64,000 nt of DNA from Streptomyces sp. ST2-7A (GCF_021390475.1 NZ_JAJUWS010000004.1:124001-188000), one strand, 5' to 3'; positions 46,743-54,544 are shown, numbered from the stretch's first letter. Numbers and translations: made by a program. The notes: generated by a model not told the origin, from the sequence alone.

Positions 46743-47917
46743 GCGGGCGCGGGGCCCGGCCGGGCGGCTTCCTGCCGGGCCGGGCGTCGGTCGTCGTCAT
46801 CGGCGGCGGAGTGATGGGCACCAGCATCGCCTACCACCTCGCCCGGGCCGGTGTGCGCGACGTGGTGCTCATCGAGCGGGACCAACTGGCCTGCGGCTCC
46901 ACGTCCAAGGCCGCAGGGGGAGTCCGGGCGCAGTTCTCCGACGCACTGAACATCCAGCTCGGTGCCCGGAGTCTGGAGGCATTCGGCCGCTTCGGCGAGG
47001 AACCGGGGTACGACATCGGGCTGCACCGGGTGGGGTACCTCTTCCTCCTGTCGACATCCCGACAGGTGGCCTCCTTCGAGGCCGGTGTGCGGTTGCAGAA
47101 CGGTCTGGGCGTGCCCAGCCGCATGATCGACGCGGCCGAGGCGCAGCGGCTGTCCCCGCTGATCAGCACCGATGGGCTGCTGGCCGCCGCATTCTCCCCG
47201 GACGACGGGCACTGCACCCCCGAAGCGGTGGTGCACGGTTACGCCGATGCCGCACGCCGGCACGGTGTGGTGATCGTCCGGCGGTGCGCGGCCACCGGCA
47301 TCGAGACGAAGGGCTCGGCCATCACGGCGGTCCTCACCTCCCGGGGGAGGATCGCCACGTCCGATGTCATCTGCACGGCCGGCGCCTGGTCGGCCGAGGT
47401 CGGCGCCATGGCGGGCGTGGAACTGCCCGTGCAGCCGCTGCGCCGTCAGATCGCCGTCACCGGGGCGGTGCCGGGGATGCCGTCCGACGTGCCCATGACG
47501 ATCGACTTCGACAGCAGCTTCTACTTCCACGGGGAGGGCCCCGGCGTAATGCTGGGCATGTCCGACCCCGAGGAGACGCCGGGCTTCCGCACCACGGTCT
47601 CCGACGCGTGGCTGCCCCGACTGCACACCGCGATGAGCCGGCGTACCCCCGCCCTGCTGGAGGCGCGCGTCACCGGCGGCTGGGCCGGACTGTACGAGAC
47701 CACCCCCGACCACAACGCGCTGATCGGCGAGGCCTGCGGACCCACGCGCTTCCTGTACGCCACCGGGTTCTCCGGGCACGGCTTCCTCCAGGCGCCCGCG
47801 GTGGGCGAGGTGATCCGTGACCTGTACCTCGGCCGGGAGCCTTTCGTCGACGTGTCCCCGTTGCGGGCCGAGCGTTTCGCCGTTCAGGAGACACGCCCGG
47901 AAGCCAATCTCGTGTAA
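46739..47917 (+). CDS. FAD-dependent amine/imino-acid oxidoreductase (DAO, sarcosine oxidase-like)
   Basis: A 392-residue flavoenzyme of the D-amino-acid-oxidase/sarcosine oxidase superfamily. The Rossmann dinucleotide site is VVIGGGVMGTSIAYHLARAG (near residues 19-38), with the acidic ribose contact in VVLIERD. CGSTSKAAGGVRAQFSD matches sarcosine oxidase beta and dimethylglycine dehydrogenase types. The C-terminal FAD contact is FLYATGFSGHGFLQAPAVGE near 350. Family substrates are secondary amines such as sarcosine, proline and L-pipecolate. With the lysine-to-piperideine genes on either side, oxidation of a pipecolate-type ring or of a secondary amine such as saccharopine is plausible. ATG overlaps the upstream stop. 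Confidence 0.9.
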   Translation: MSGRGARPGGFLPGRASVVVIGGGVMGTSIAYHLARAGVRDVVLIERDQLACGSTSKAAGGVRAQFSDALNIQLGARSLEAFGRFGEEPGYDIGLHRVGYLFLLSTSRQVASFEAGVRLQNGLGVPSRMIDAAEAQRLSPLISTDGLLAAAFSPDDGHCTPEAVVHGYADAARRHGVVIVRRCAATGIETKGSAITAVLTSRGRIATSDVICTAGAWSAEVGAMAGVELPVQPLRRQIAVTGAVPGMPSDVPMTIDFDSSFYFHGEGPGVMLGMSDPEETPGFRTTVSDAWLPRLHTAMSRRTPALLEARVTGGWAGLYETTPDHNALIGEACGPTRFLYATGFSGHGFLQAPAVGEVIRDLYLGREPFVDVSPLRAERFAVQETRPEANLV

Positions 47918-48001
47918 GTGGAACCCGGAACGCCCGGGCGTCCGTGCCACCGAAGCACTCGTCGCGACCGGCACCGAAACCGACAGGAGCGGCCGACCGC
48001 C

Positions 48002-49084
48002 ATGACCGATGTTCCGCAGCTCTGGATGCGCCGTGAGACCCGCCCCCACGAGCGGCGCGCCCCGATCACCCCGGAGGACTCCCGTCGGCTCATCGCCGCC
48101 GGTGTCCCCGTGACCGTCGAGGACTGCCCGCAGCGGGTGTTCCCGCTGTCGGCCTACCTGGATGCCGGATGCCGGCCCGCCGAACCGGACGCCTGGACCG
48201 GCGCGCCGCGCGACACGGTCGTCGTCGGCCTGAAGGAACTCCTCGACGAGCCGGCCGAGTTGGTCCATCGCCATGTCATGTTCGGCCACGCCTACAAGGG
48301 GCAGCCGGGTGCCGCACGACTGCTGGACCGGTTCGCGGCGGGCGGCGGCGTGCTGCTCGACCTCGAAGAACTCACCGACGCCCCGGGGCGCCGCCTGGCC
48401 GCCTTCGGCTACTGGGCCGGATACGCCGGAACCGCCCTCGCGGTCCTGCACGCCCGGGGCGGGCTCACCTCACCCCTCGCCCCCACCACGCGGGCCGCAC
48501 TGGACGCTTCCCTGGAACGGAGCGCCGACGAGGCGGAGTTCAGGGCTCTGGTCCTCGGAGCACTTGGCCGCTGCGGGCGCGGCGCGTGCGACGCGCTGAC
48601 CGCCGCCGGCATCGACCCGGTCCGCTGGGACCTGGCCGAGACCCGCGACCTCGACCGACCGGCCCTGCTCGCCCACGACCTGCTGGTCAACGCCGTACTC
48701 AGCACGGTGCCGGCCACCCCCTTCCTCACCCCGCGCGACATCGACGCCCCGCACCGCAGGCTCGCCACCGTCTGCGATGTGACGTGCGACGTCGGATCGG
48801 AGTGCAACATGTTGCCGATCTACGACGCGGTGACCACCTGGGAGCAGCCCGTACGCAGACTGCTCGATACGCCACCGCTCGACCTGATCGCCCTGGACAA
48901 CCTCCCCTCGCTGCTGCCCGAGGAAGCCAGTACGGACTTCTCGGCGGCGCTGCTGCCCCAACTGCTCGCTCTCGCTCACGGCCGCAACGACCCGGCCTCC
49001 CCGTGGGGCCGTTGTGCGGCCCGCTTCCACACGGCACTACTGACGGACATCGACCGCACCTCGGGAAGGACCGGACGTGACTGA
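48002..49084 (+). CDS. Saccharopine dehydrogenase, L-lysine-forming type (LYS1-like)
   Basis: A 360-residue enzyme that closely follows fungal LYS1, which interconverts lysine plus 2-oxoglutarate and saccharopine with NAD. The proton-transfer residues are in place at almost the same numbers as in yeast: Lys78 in VVGLKELL and His96 in HVMFGHAYKGQPG. FGYWAGYAGTALAVLHARGG and the ending DNLPSLLPEEAS are also family features. ATG 48002 is used, with AGGAG upstream, rather than an earlier GTG that adds 28 odd residues. It overlaps the LYS9-like gene by eight bases. Actinomycetes make lysine by the diaminopimelate route and normally degrade it by lysine 6-aminotransferase, so this enzyme most likely runs from lysine toward saccharopine for the cluster product. 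Confidence 0.9.
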   Translation: MTDVPQLWMRRETRPHERRAPITPEDSRRLIAAGVPVTVEDCPQRVFPLSAYLDAGCRPAEPDAWTGAPRDTVVVGLKELLDEPAELVHRHVMFGHAYKGQPGAARLLDRFAAGGGVLLDLEELTDAPGRRLAAFGYWAGYAGTALAVLHARGGLTSPLAPTTRAALDASLERSADEAEFRALVLGALGRCGRGACDALTAAGIDPVRWDLAETRDLDRPALLAHDLLVNAVLSTVPATPFLTPRDIDAPHRRLATVCDVTCDVGSECNMLPIYDAVTTWEQPVRRLLDTPPLDLIALDNLPSLLPEEASTDFSAALLPQLLALAHGRNDPASPWGRCAARFHTALLTDIDRTSGRTGRD

Positions 49085-50255
49085 TGTGACCGACGTGACT
49101 GGCGTGACCGACGTGATCGCCCCCACCGGCACCGTGCACTGGATGGGCGCCGGCCTCTCCACGGGCAGCGGCCTCGCGGCCGTCCTCCGGACGGCACCGC
49201 AGGTACGGCTCTGGCACCGCAGCGTCGACCGCGCCGAGAAGGCTCTGGACCGGCTCGGGCTGTCCGGGCGCGTCGCCCCTCGGGCCTTCACCCCCGAAGC
49301 GCTGAGCGCCGAACTGGCTCCCGGCGACATCGTGGTCTCCATGCTGCCCGCCTCCGAACACGACGCGCTGCTGCACGCGTGCGTCGGCCGCCGGGCCCAT
49401 TTCGCCTGTAGCAGCTACGCCTCCGATACCATGCGCGAACTCGCCCCGGCCGCCGCCGCGAACGGCACCGTGATCCTCGCGGAGGCCGGTCTCGACCCGG
49501 GCATCGACCATCTCTTCGCCCACAGCCTGATCGGCCGGGCCGGGGAACGGTGGGGCGACGCTCCCGCACGGGTCCGCTTCACGTCCTACTGCGGGGGAGT
49601 ACCGGCCGTTCCCAACGCCTTCCGCTACCGCTTCAACTGGGCGCCCCGGGGCGTTCTGGGAGCACTGCGCACGCCCGCCCGTTACGTGGCGGACGGCGCC
49701 CGGCTCACTGCCGCGAGGCCGTGGGAGGTCGCCGTCACGCAGACGGTCGGCGGCGAGACCTTCGAGATGTACCCCAATCGCGACAGCGTGCCCTTCATCG
49801 CTCAGTACGGGCTGCCCCCGCAGTGGAGTGTGGACACGTTCGTCCGGGGCACGCTGCGCCTGGGCGGCTGGCTCAACGCCTGGGAACCGGTCTTCGCCGA
49901 ACTGCGCCGCGGCGACGACACACGGATCGCCTCCCTGGCCGACGAGTTGGCGGCACGCCACCCCACCACCGACAGTGACCGCGACCGCGTGGTCCTGAGG
50001 GTCTCCCTCGACGTGCGCAGCGATGCCGGGGACGCCTGGGAGGGCCACTACCTCCTCGACACCGTCGGCGACGCCGCCGAGAGCGCCATGGCCCGCTGCG
50101 TCTCCCGGCCGCTGGCCGACGGGGTGGAACAGATCCTGCACGGCCTCCTACCGGTGGGTCTGACCTGTGCGGCCCGCGGAGCCGACGAGTCCGAACAGAT
50201 CCTCGCCCGCCTCGCCGGACAGGGCATCGACTTCACCCGTCACCTCCCCGACTGA
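49077..50255 (+). CDS. Saccharopine reductase-type dehydrogenase (LYS9-like)
   Basis: A 392-residue enzyme of the saccharopine dehydrogenase (glutamate-forming) family. The dinucleotide region is VHWMGAGLSTGSGLAAVL near residues 22-39. The LYS9 signature is clear: AEAGLDPGIDHLFAHSLI near 142 and SYCGGVPAVPNAFRYRFNWA near 175, then PRGVLGALRTPA. It would split saccharopine to glutamate and aminoadipate semialdehyde, which closes to piperideine-6-carboxylate. The first twelve codons are an imperfect 9-base repeat giving T-D-V units. The GTG overlaps the LYS1-like stop. Related carboxyspermidine and homospermidine synthases share the fold, but the motif set favours saccharopine. Confidence 0.9.
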   Translation: MTDVTDVTGVTDVIAPTGTVHWMGAGLSTGSGLAAVLRTAPQVRLWHRSVDRAEKALDRLGLSGRVAPRAFTPEALSAELAPGDIVVSMLPASEHDALLHACVGRRAHFACSSYASDTMRELAPAAAANGTVILAEAGLDPGIDHLFAHSLIGRAGERWGDAPARVRFTSYCGGVPAVPNAFRYRFNWAPRGVLGALRTPARYVADGARLTAARPWEVAVTQTVGGETFEMYPNRDSVPFIAQYGLPPQWSVDTFVRGTLRLGGWLNAWEPVFAELRRGDDTRIASLADELAARHPTTDSDRDRVVLRVSLDVRSDAGDAWEGHYLLDTVGDAAESAMARCVSRPLADGVEQILHGLLPVGLTCAARGADESEQILARLAGQGIDFTRHLPD

Positions 50256-50385
50256 GCACCCTCCTGTACGGCAGTCGTGCTATATCCATGCGGTACGACC
50301 GACCGTCCAGAGGTACGACGAGCGGCGGATCACCCGTACGCGTCGCACCGTCGACAGGGGCGCACCGCCCCATGGAGGCATGTTC

Positions 50386-50862
50386 ATGCACACGGCAGTC
50401 CAGCGGGTTCGCGAGGTTCTGGCCGAGCACGGCGCCCCGGTCAGCACCGTGGAACTGCCCGACCCCGCCCCGACAGCCGCCGCGGCGGCAGCCCAACTGG
50501 GCTGCGCCGTGGGCGCCGTCGCCAACAGCATCGTCTTCCGCGTCGACGGCACGCCGCTCCTGGTCGTCACCAGCGGCGGACACCGCGTCGACACCCGTCT
50601 CCTGGCCGGTCTCTGCGGCGTGGCCCATCGCAGGGTCCGGCGGGCCGACCCCGATTACGTCCTCGAGGTCACCGGCCAGCGCGTCGGCGGCGTCGCCCCG
50701 ATCGGCCACCCCGCCCCCCTGCCGACACTGATCGACGAGCATCTTTACGCGTACCCGGACATCTGGGCGGGAGCGGGACTCGCGCACACCGTGTTCCGGA
50801 CGACCTGTGCGGACCTGGTCCGCCTGACCGGGGCCGGGACGGCGAGGGTGGCCGGTGACTGA
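50386..50862 (+). CDS. YbaK/aminoacyl-tRNA-deacylase family protein
   Basis: A 158-residue free-standing editing-domain protein. The fold markers are TAAAAAAQLGCAVGAVANSI near residue 28, the conserved Lys-region replaced by VFRVDGTPLLVVTSGG, GGVAPIGHPAPLPTLID near 105, and WAGAGLAHTVFRTTCADLVR at the end. Family members hydrolyse mischarged tRNA, often on tRNA-Pro. GGAGG seven bases before the second ATG (50386) fixes the start over ATG 50380. It follows the LYS9-like gene by 130 bases on the same strand, so it may belong to the cluster as protection against a proline-like product; it could also be an ordinary core gene. Confidence 0.88.
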   Translation: MHTAVQRVREVLAEHGAPVSTVELPDPAPTAAAAAAQLGCAVGAVANSIVFRVDGTPLLVVTSGGHRVDTRLLAGLCGVAHRRVRRADPDYVLEVTGQRVGGVAPIGHPAPLPTLIDEHLYAYPDIWAGAGLAHTVFRTTCADLVRLTGAGTARVAGD

Positions 50863-51031
50863 CGGGTTTCGCTCCAGCTGCCACCAGATGGGCGACCTGG
50901 TCACCACCTGTTCCGAGGTTTCGCCGTAGTTGCAACCGACCCGGGAACGTTCTCGCCGGCTGTCGGGGCGGACACCGATCTATTCGTGAGCCTTGGATCG
51001 TCTGGTGCCAGTCCGCTCGAACCGATGGCAA

Positions 51032-51050
51032 ATACGCCGAAAAGGCGTAT
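51032..51050. repeat. 19-bp inverted repeat near the recombinase remnant
   Basis: ATACGCC-GAAAA-GGCGTAT is a perfect 7-bp inverted repeat with a 5-base loop, in a less GC-rich patch about 50 bases before the tyrosine-recombinase fragment. It could be a small terminator for the cluster, a recombinase arm/core site remnant, or an operator. Confidence 0.5.
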
Positions 51051-51097
51051 CGCTGGCCCAACCAAACACCCACTTGCGCCTCGACCGTGTCGGAGGC

Positions 51098-51247
51098 GGG
51101 GAGTCCGTGGTGACTGTCGCGCGATGGCTCGGACACTCCTCATCCGCTGTCACGCCGGGTTACTGTGTTCACTTCATGCCGGAAGCCGGAAGCAAGGGAC
51201 GCAACGTCATCGACGGACTGCTCGACCAGCAGGGAGGACGGCGGCCC
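51098..51247 (+). pseudogene. C-terminal fragment of a phage/ICE-type tyrosine recombinase
   Basis: The + strand frame reads VTVARWLGHSSSAVTPGYCV followed by HFMPEAGSKGRNVIDGLL. This is the familiar C-terminus of actinomycete integrases (LGHSS-x3-T-x2-Y motif, then HFMPEAGS-type ending). The core-binding region, the catalytic Arg residues and a start codon are missing, and there is no stop before the frame runs on toward the HipA-like gene. It is therefore a decayed remnant. Whether the remaining Tyr is the old nucleophile is uncertain because integrase subfamilies differ by one residue in spacing. It marks the right edge of the accessory region and implies past integration of a mobile element here. 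Confidence 0.75.
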
Positions 51248-51361
51248 GGCGGTGACTCCCGGATTCTCCCCGGGACGGTTTCCCGGCGATCGTCCGGAGG
51301 CCGCGCCCGTGACGTGAACCATGGATTGCAAGGACGAAGAGTCGGACAGCCTGGGAAAGTG

Positions 51362-52186
51362 ATGAGAAGACTGGCGGCCACCCGCTATGTGACGCCCCTG
51401 CGGGAGGGCGGTTCGCTGCCCGGCATCGTCGAGGCCGAGGATCTGGGCACGTACGTGATGAAATTCCACGGTGCCGGTCAGGGACGACGCACCCTGGTGG
51501 CCGAGGTCGTCTCCGGAGAGCTCGCCCGGCGACTGGGACTACGGGTTCCGGAGTTGGTCCTCCTGCGACTCGATCCGGTCATCGGCCGCGCCGAACCGGA
51601 CGAGGAGGTGCAACACCTGCTGCGTACCAGCGAGGGGTTGAACCTCGGCATGGACTTCCTTCCCGGTTCCATCGGGTTCGACCCCCTCGCCTACGCCGTG
51701 GATCCGGTGGAGGCCGGCCGGGTGGTGTGGTTCGACGCGCTGGTGCGCAATGTGGACCGCTCCTGGCGCAACCCCAACCTCCTGGTCTGGCACGGTGATC
51801 TGTGGCTCATCGACCACGGCGCGAGCCTGGTGTGGCAGCACAACTGGGCCGGTGCGGCGGACGCCGCACCGCGACCCCACGATGCCTCCGACCACGCCCT
51901 GGCGCCGGCCGGTCCGGACCCGGTGGCGGCCGGGGCGGAGTTGGAACCACTGATCACGGAGGACCTGTTGCGCGAAGTGGTGGCCGAGGTCCCCGACGAG
52001 TGGCTGGAGGGCGAGCCCGGCTTTCCCGACGCGGAGGCGGTCCGGGCGGCGCATGTGGGGGTCCTGCTCCGTCGCGCCCGGGGGCTGGCGGAGCGCATCG
52101 TCATCGACGCCCCGACCCCCGACGGACCGAGCCGCGCACCCGGTTGGCTGACCGGCGGCTTCCCGATCGCGGGAGCGGGCCGATGA
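51362..52186 (+). CDS. HipA-family kinase-like protein
   Basis: A 274-residue HipA-type protein with a PI3/4-kinase-like fold. The N-terminal strand region is YVTPLREGGSLPGIVEAEDL and GTYVMKFHGAGQGRRTLVAE, including the ATP-binding Lys in VMKFHG. The catalytic loop is ALVRNVDRSWRNPNLLVW near residue 124, and the metal-binding Asp is in LWLIDHG. Classical HipA toxins phosphorylate GltX; this shorter stand-alone form lacks a HipB antitoxin gene and is paired instead with DUF3037, an arrangement common in actinomycetes whose role is unknown. ATG 51362 is one codon after a GTG. Stop overlaps the DUF3037 start (ATGA). Confidence 0.85.
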   Translation: MRRLAATRYVTPLREGGSLPGIVEAEDLGTYVMKFHGAGQGRRTLVAEVVSGELARRLGLRVPELVLLRLDPVIGRAEPDEEVQHLLRTSEGLNLGMDFLPGSIGFDPLAYAVDPVEAGRVVWFDALVRNVDRSWRNPNLLVWHGDLWLIDHGASLVWQHNWAGAADAAPRPHDASDHALAPAGPDPVAAGAELEPLITEDLLREVVAEVPDEWLEGEPGFPDAEAVRAAHVGVLLRRARGLAERIVIDAPTPDGPSRAPGWLTGGFPIAGAGR

Positions 52187-52644
52187 CCCTCCGGGCCGAC
52201 GCCCCCACCGGAGAGGCGGCCGATGCCCCGCGCGAGGTCTTCGACTACGCCCTGCTGCGGGTGGTTCCCCGGCCCGAGCGGGGCGAATCCATCAACGCCG
52301 GGGTGCTGCTGTGGTGCCGGGGTCGCTCCTGGTTGGGGGCCCGGGTGCACCTGGACGAGAAACGTCTGCTCGCCCTGGACCCCGGCGCGGACGTGGTCGG
52401 GGTGCGCGCGGCTCTGCACGCGGCGGAGTCGCTGTGCCGGGGCGGGACCGCCGCCGGGCAGGCGGCGGCGGAGGACCCGGGCCGTCGCTTTCGTTGGTTG
52501 ACCGCCCCGCGCAGCACGGTGGTGCGGCCGGGACCCGTCCACAGCGGGCTGACCCGGGACCCGGAGGCGGAGTTGGAACGCCTCCTGTGCCTGCTGGTGC
52601 ACCCGGTGACCCGGCCGGGGGAGAGCGTCCGGCACGGGGGTTGA
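52183..52644 (+). CDS. DUF3037 protein
   Basis: A 153-residue DUF3037 protein. The family core is FDYALLRVVPRPERGESINA, GVLLWCRGRSWLGARVHLDE and the end segment VVRPGPVHSGLTRDPEAELE, LLCLLVHPV. Function is unknown. The ATG overlaps the stop of the HipA-like kinase gene, so the two are co-translated and probably work together. Confidence 0.87.
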   Translation: MTLRADAPTGEAADAPREVFDYALLRVVPRPERGESINAGVLLWCRGRSWLGARVHLDEKRLLALDPGADVVGVRAALHAAESLCRGGTAAGQAAAEDPGRRFRWLTAPRSTVVRPGPVHSGLTRDPEAELERLLCLLVHPVTRPGESVRHGG

Positions 52645-52796
52645 CCGGCGTCCCCCTCCGCCGGCGGTGCCCCGGGCGGGGGAGCGCCGGCTCCCCGACC
52701 CGGGTCCGGAGGGGGCGGCTCCGTGCTGTGCCCCGCCTCACCCGTGTGGACGTTGACAGCCGCCGGCCGGGCCTCTAGCGTCACAGACGCACAAGA

Positions 52797-52811
52797 CTAA
52801 GCGGTTGCTCA
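52797..52811. promoter_or_regulatory. Candidate operator upstream of fabG
   Basis: CTAAGCGGTTGCTCA is a partial palindrome (TAAGC against GCTCA) about 75 bases before the fabG start, resembling TetR-type sites seen before Streptomyces fatty-acid genes (TAAGC-N-GCTTA-like). The match is incomplete, so this is a suggestion only. Confidence 0.35.
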
Positions 52812-52884
52812 TTTCGGGGACCCGTCGTCGGTCGACAGCGATCGCCGGGGCTCCCCGCTTCACTCGACGGCGAGGGGAACCATC

Positions 52885-53646
52885 ATGTCCACCACCGTTC
52901 AGCGCGTCGCCATCGTGACCGGAGGGGCCCGGGGTATCGGCGCCGCCACCGCCGTGCGACTGGCCCGGGAGGGCCGTGCCGTCGCGGTCCTCGATCTGGA
53001 CGAGGCCGCCTGCAAGGACACCGTCGACCGCGTCACCGCGGACGGCGGCACCGCCCTGGCCGTGGGCTGCGACGTCTCCGACACCGAACAGGTCTCCGCC
53101 GCCGTGGGCCGTGTCGCGGCCGAACTCGGCCCGCCCGTGGTCCTGGTCAACAATGCGGGAGTACTGCGCGACAACCTGCTGTTCAAGATGAGCGATGATG
53201 ACTGGGACACCGTCATGAACGTGCACCTGCGCGGTGCCTTCCTGATGTCCAGGGCCTGCCAGAAGCACATGGTCGACGCCGGTTTCGGCCGTGTCGTCAA
53301 CCTCTCCTCCAGTTCCGCGCTGGGTAACCGGGGCCAAGCCAACTACGCCACCGCCAAGGCCGGTCTGCAGGGCCTCACCAAGACCCTCGCCAAGGAACTC
53401 GGCAAGTTCGGCATCACCGCCAACGCCGTCGCCCCCGGCTTCATCGTCACCGACATGACCGCGCAGACCGCGGCCCGGGTCGGGATGGACTTCGAGGACT
53501 TCCAGAAGGCCGCCGCCGACCGCATCCCGGTGCAGCGGGTGGGCCGTCCGGAGGACATCGCCAACGCCGTCGCCTTCTTCACCGGCGAGGACGCGGGCTT
53601 CGTCTCCGGCCAGGTGCTGTACGTGGCCGGCGGCCCGCTCAACTGA
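52885..53646 (+). CDS. fabG: 3-oxoacyl-ACP reductase FabG-type SDR
   Basis: A 253-residue short-chain dehydrogenase. Cofactor motif TGGARGIGAATAVRLA (near residues 12-27), the NNAG motif in VNNAGVLRDNLLFKM, and the catalytic Ser-Tyr-Lys in NLSSSSALGNRGQANYATAK. RDNLLFKMSDDDWDTVMNVH is very close to FabG proteins of fatty-acid synthesis. Actinomycetes hold several FabG paralogues, so the role may be acyl-CoA or polyhydroxyalkanoate metabolism. It is followed 13 bases later by a second SDR gene and forms a two-gene operon. It lies only 2.6 kb past the cluster, which itself lacks a ketoreductase. Confidence 0.9.
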   Translation: MSTTVQRVAIVTGGARGIGAATAVRLAREGRAVAVLDLDEAACKDTVDRVTADGGTALAVGCDVSDTEQVSAAVGRVAAELGPPVVLVNNAGVLRDNLLFKMSDDDWDTVMNVHLRGAFLMSRACQKHMVDAGFGRVVNLSSSSALGNRGQANYATAKAGLQGLTKTLAKELGKFGITANAVAPGFIVTDMTAQTAARVGMDFEDFQKAAADRIPVQRVGRPEDIANAVAFFTGEDAGFVSGQVLYVAGGPLN

Positions 53647-53659
53647 GGGAGACGAGTCG

Positions 53660-54463
53660 ATGACCGACGCATCCACCCCGGGGACAACACCTTCCCCGGC
53701 CCCCGCCGGCCCGCCGGCCGACGCCGGCCGGGTGGCCCTGGTGACCGGCGGCAGCCGCGGTATCGGCCTGGGTATCGCCCGGGCCCTGGTCGCACGCGGG
53801 GACCGGGTCTGCATCACCGGTCGCACCGAGGAGTCGTTGCGCGAGGCGGTGAAGGAACTCGGCACCGACCGTGCGATGTACGTGGTCGGCAAGGCGCACG
53901 ACGGGGACCACCGGGCCGAGGCGGTCGAACGGGTGATCGCCGAGTACGGCCGCCTGGACCACCTGGTGAACAACGCCGGTACCAACCCGGTCTTCGGCGG
54001 CCTCGCGGACCTCGATCTCGACGTGGTCCGCAAGATCTACGAGACCAACGTCGTCTCCGCCCTCGGGTTCGCCCAACGGGTCCGGGCCGCGTGGCAGGGC
54101 GAGCACGGCGGCACCATTGTCAACGTCGCCTCGGTGGCGGGCCTCAACTCCTCGCCCTTCGTGGGCGCGTACGGGATGAGCAAGGCCGCGATGATCAACC
54201 TCACCCAGCAGTTGGCCCACGAGTTCGCTCCCTTGGTGCGGGTCAACGCGGTGGCCCCCGCCGTGGTGCGCACCCGCTTCGCCGCGGCGCTGTACGAGGG
54301 GCGTGAGGAACAGGTGATCTCCCGCTACCCGCTGGGCCGGTTGGGCACCCCCGAGGACATCGGTGGCGCGGTCGCCTTCCTCACCTCCCCGGACTCGGCC
54401 TGGATGACCGGGCAGACCCTGTTGATGGACGGAGGGCTGTTCCTCAACGCCGGGGTCTCCTGA
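53660..54463 (+). CDS. SDR-family oxidoreductase
   Basis: A 267-residue classical SDR. VALVTGGSRGIGLGIARALV near residue 25, VNNAGTNPVFGGL, and the catalytic motif NVASVAGLNSSPFVGAYGMS with the following Lys. The ending GQTLLMDGGLFLNAGVS is usual. A 20-residue Pro-rich leader precedes the domain. Substrate is unknown. It shares an operon with fabG. Confidence 0.88.
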   Translation: MTDASTPGTTPSPAPAGPPADAGRVALVTGGSRGIGLGIARALVARGDRVCITGRTEESLREAVKELGTDRAMYVVGKAHDGDHRAEAVERVIAEYGRLDHLVNNAGTNPVFGGLADLDLDVVRKIYETNVVSALGFAQRVRAAWQGEHGGTIVNVASVAGLNSSPFVGAYGMSKAAMINLTQQLAHEFAPLVRVNAVAPAVVRTRFAAALYEGREEQVISRYPLGRLGTPEDIGGAVAFLTSPDSAWMTGQTLLMDGGLFLNAGVS

Positions 54464-54544
54464 CCCCGGCCCGCCCCACCCGTTCCCTCGCGCCTTCAAC
54501 TCCTTTCAACGGGTTTTCGGCGCCTCTCACCACCCTTCGAGACC

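Noticed and set aside
50863..51098. tRNA or attachment-site half next to the recombinase remnant
   Set aside because: I could not find a cloverleaf or a direct repeat of the region elsewhere in the window. Only the 19-bp inverted repeat is supportable.
52885..54463. FabG and the second SDR as part of the biosynthetic cluster
   Set aside because: They are separated from it by the recombinase remnant and the HipA/DUF3037 pair. FabG resembles a core acyl reductase, although it could supply ketoreduction in trans.
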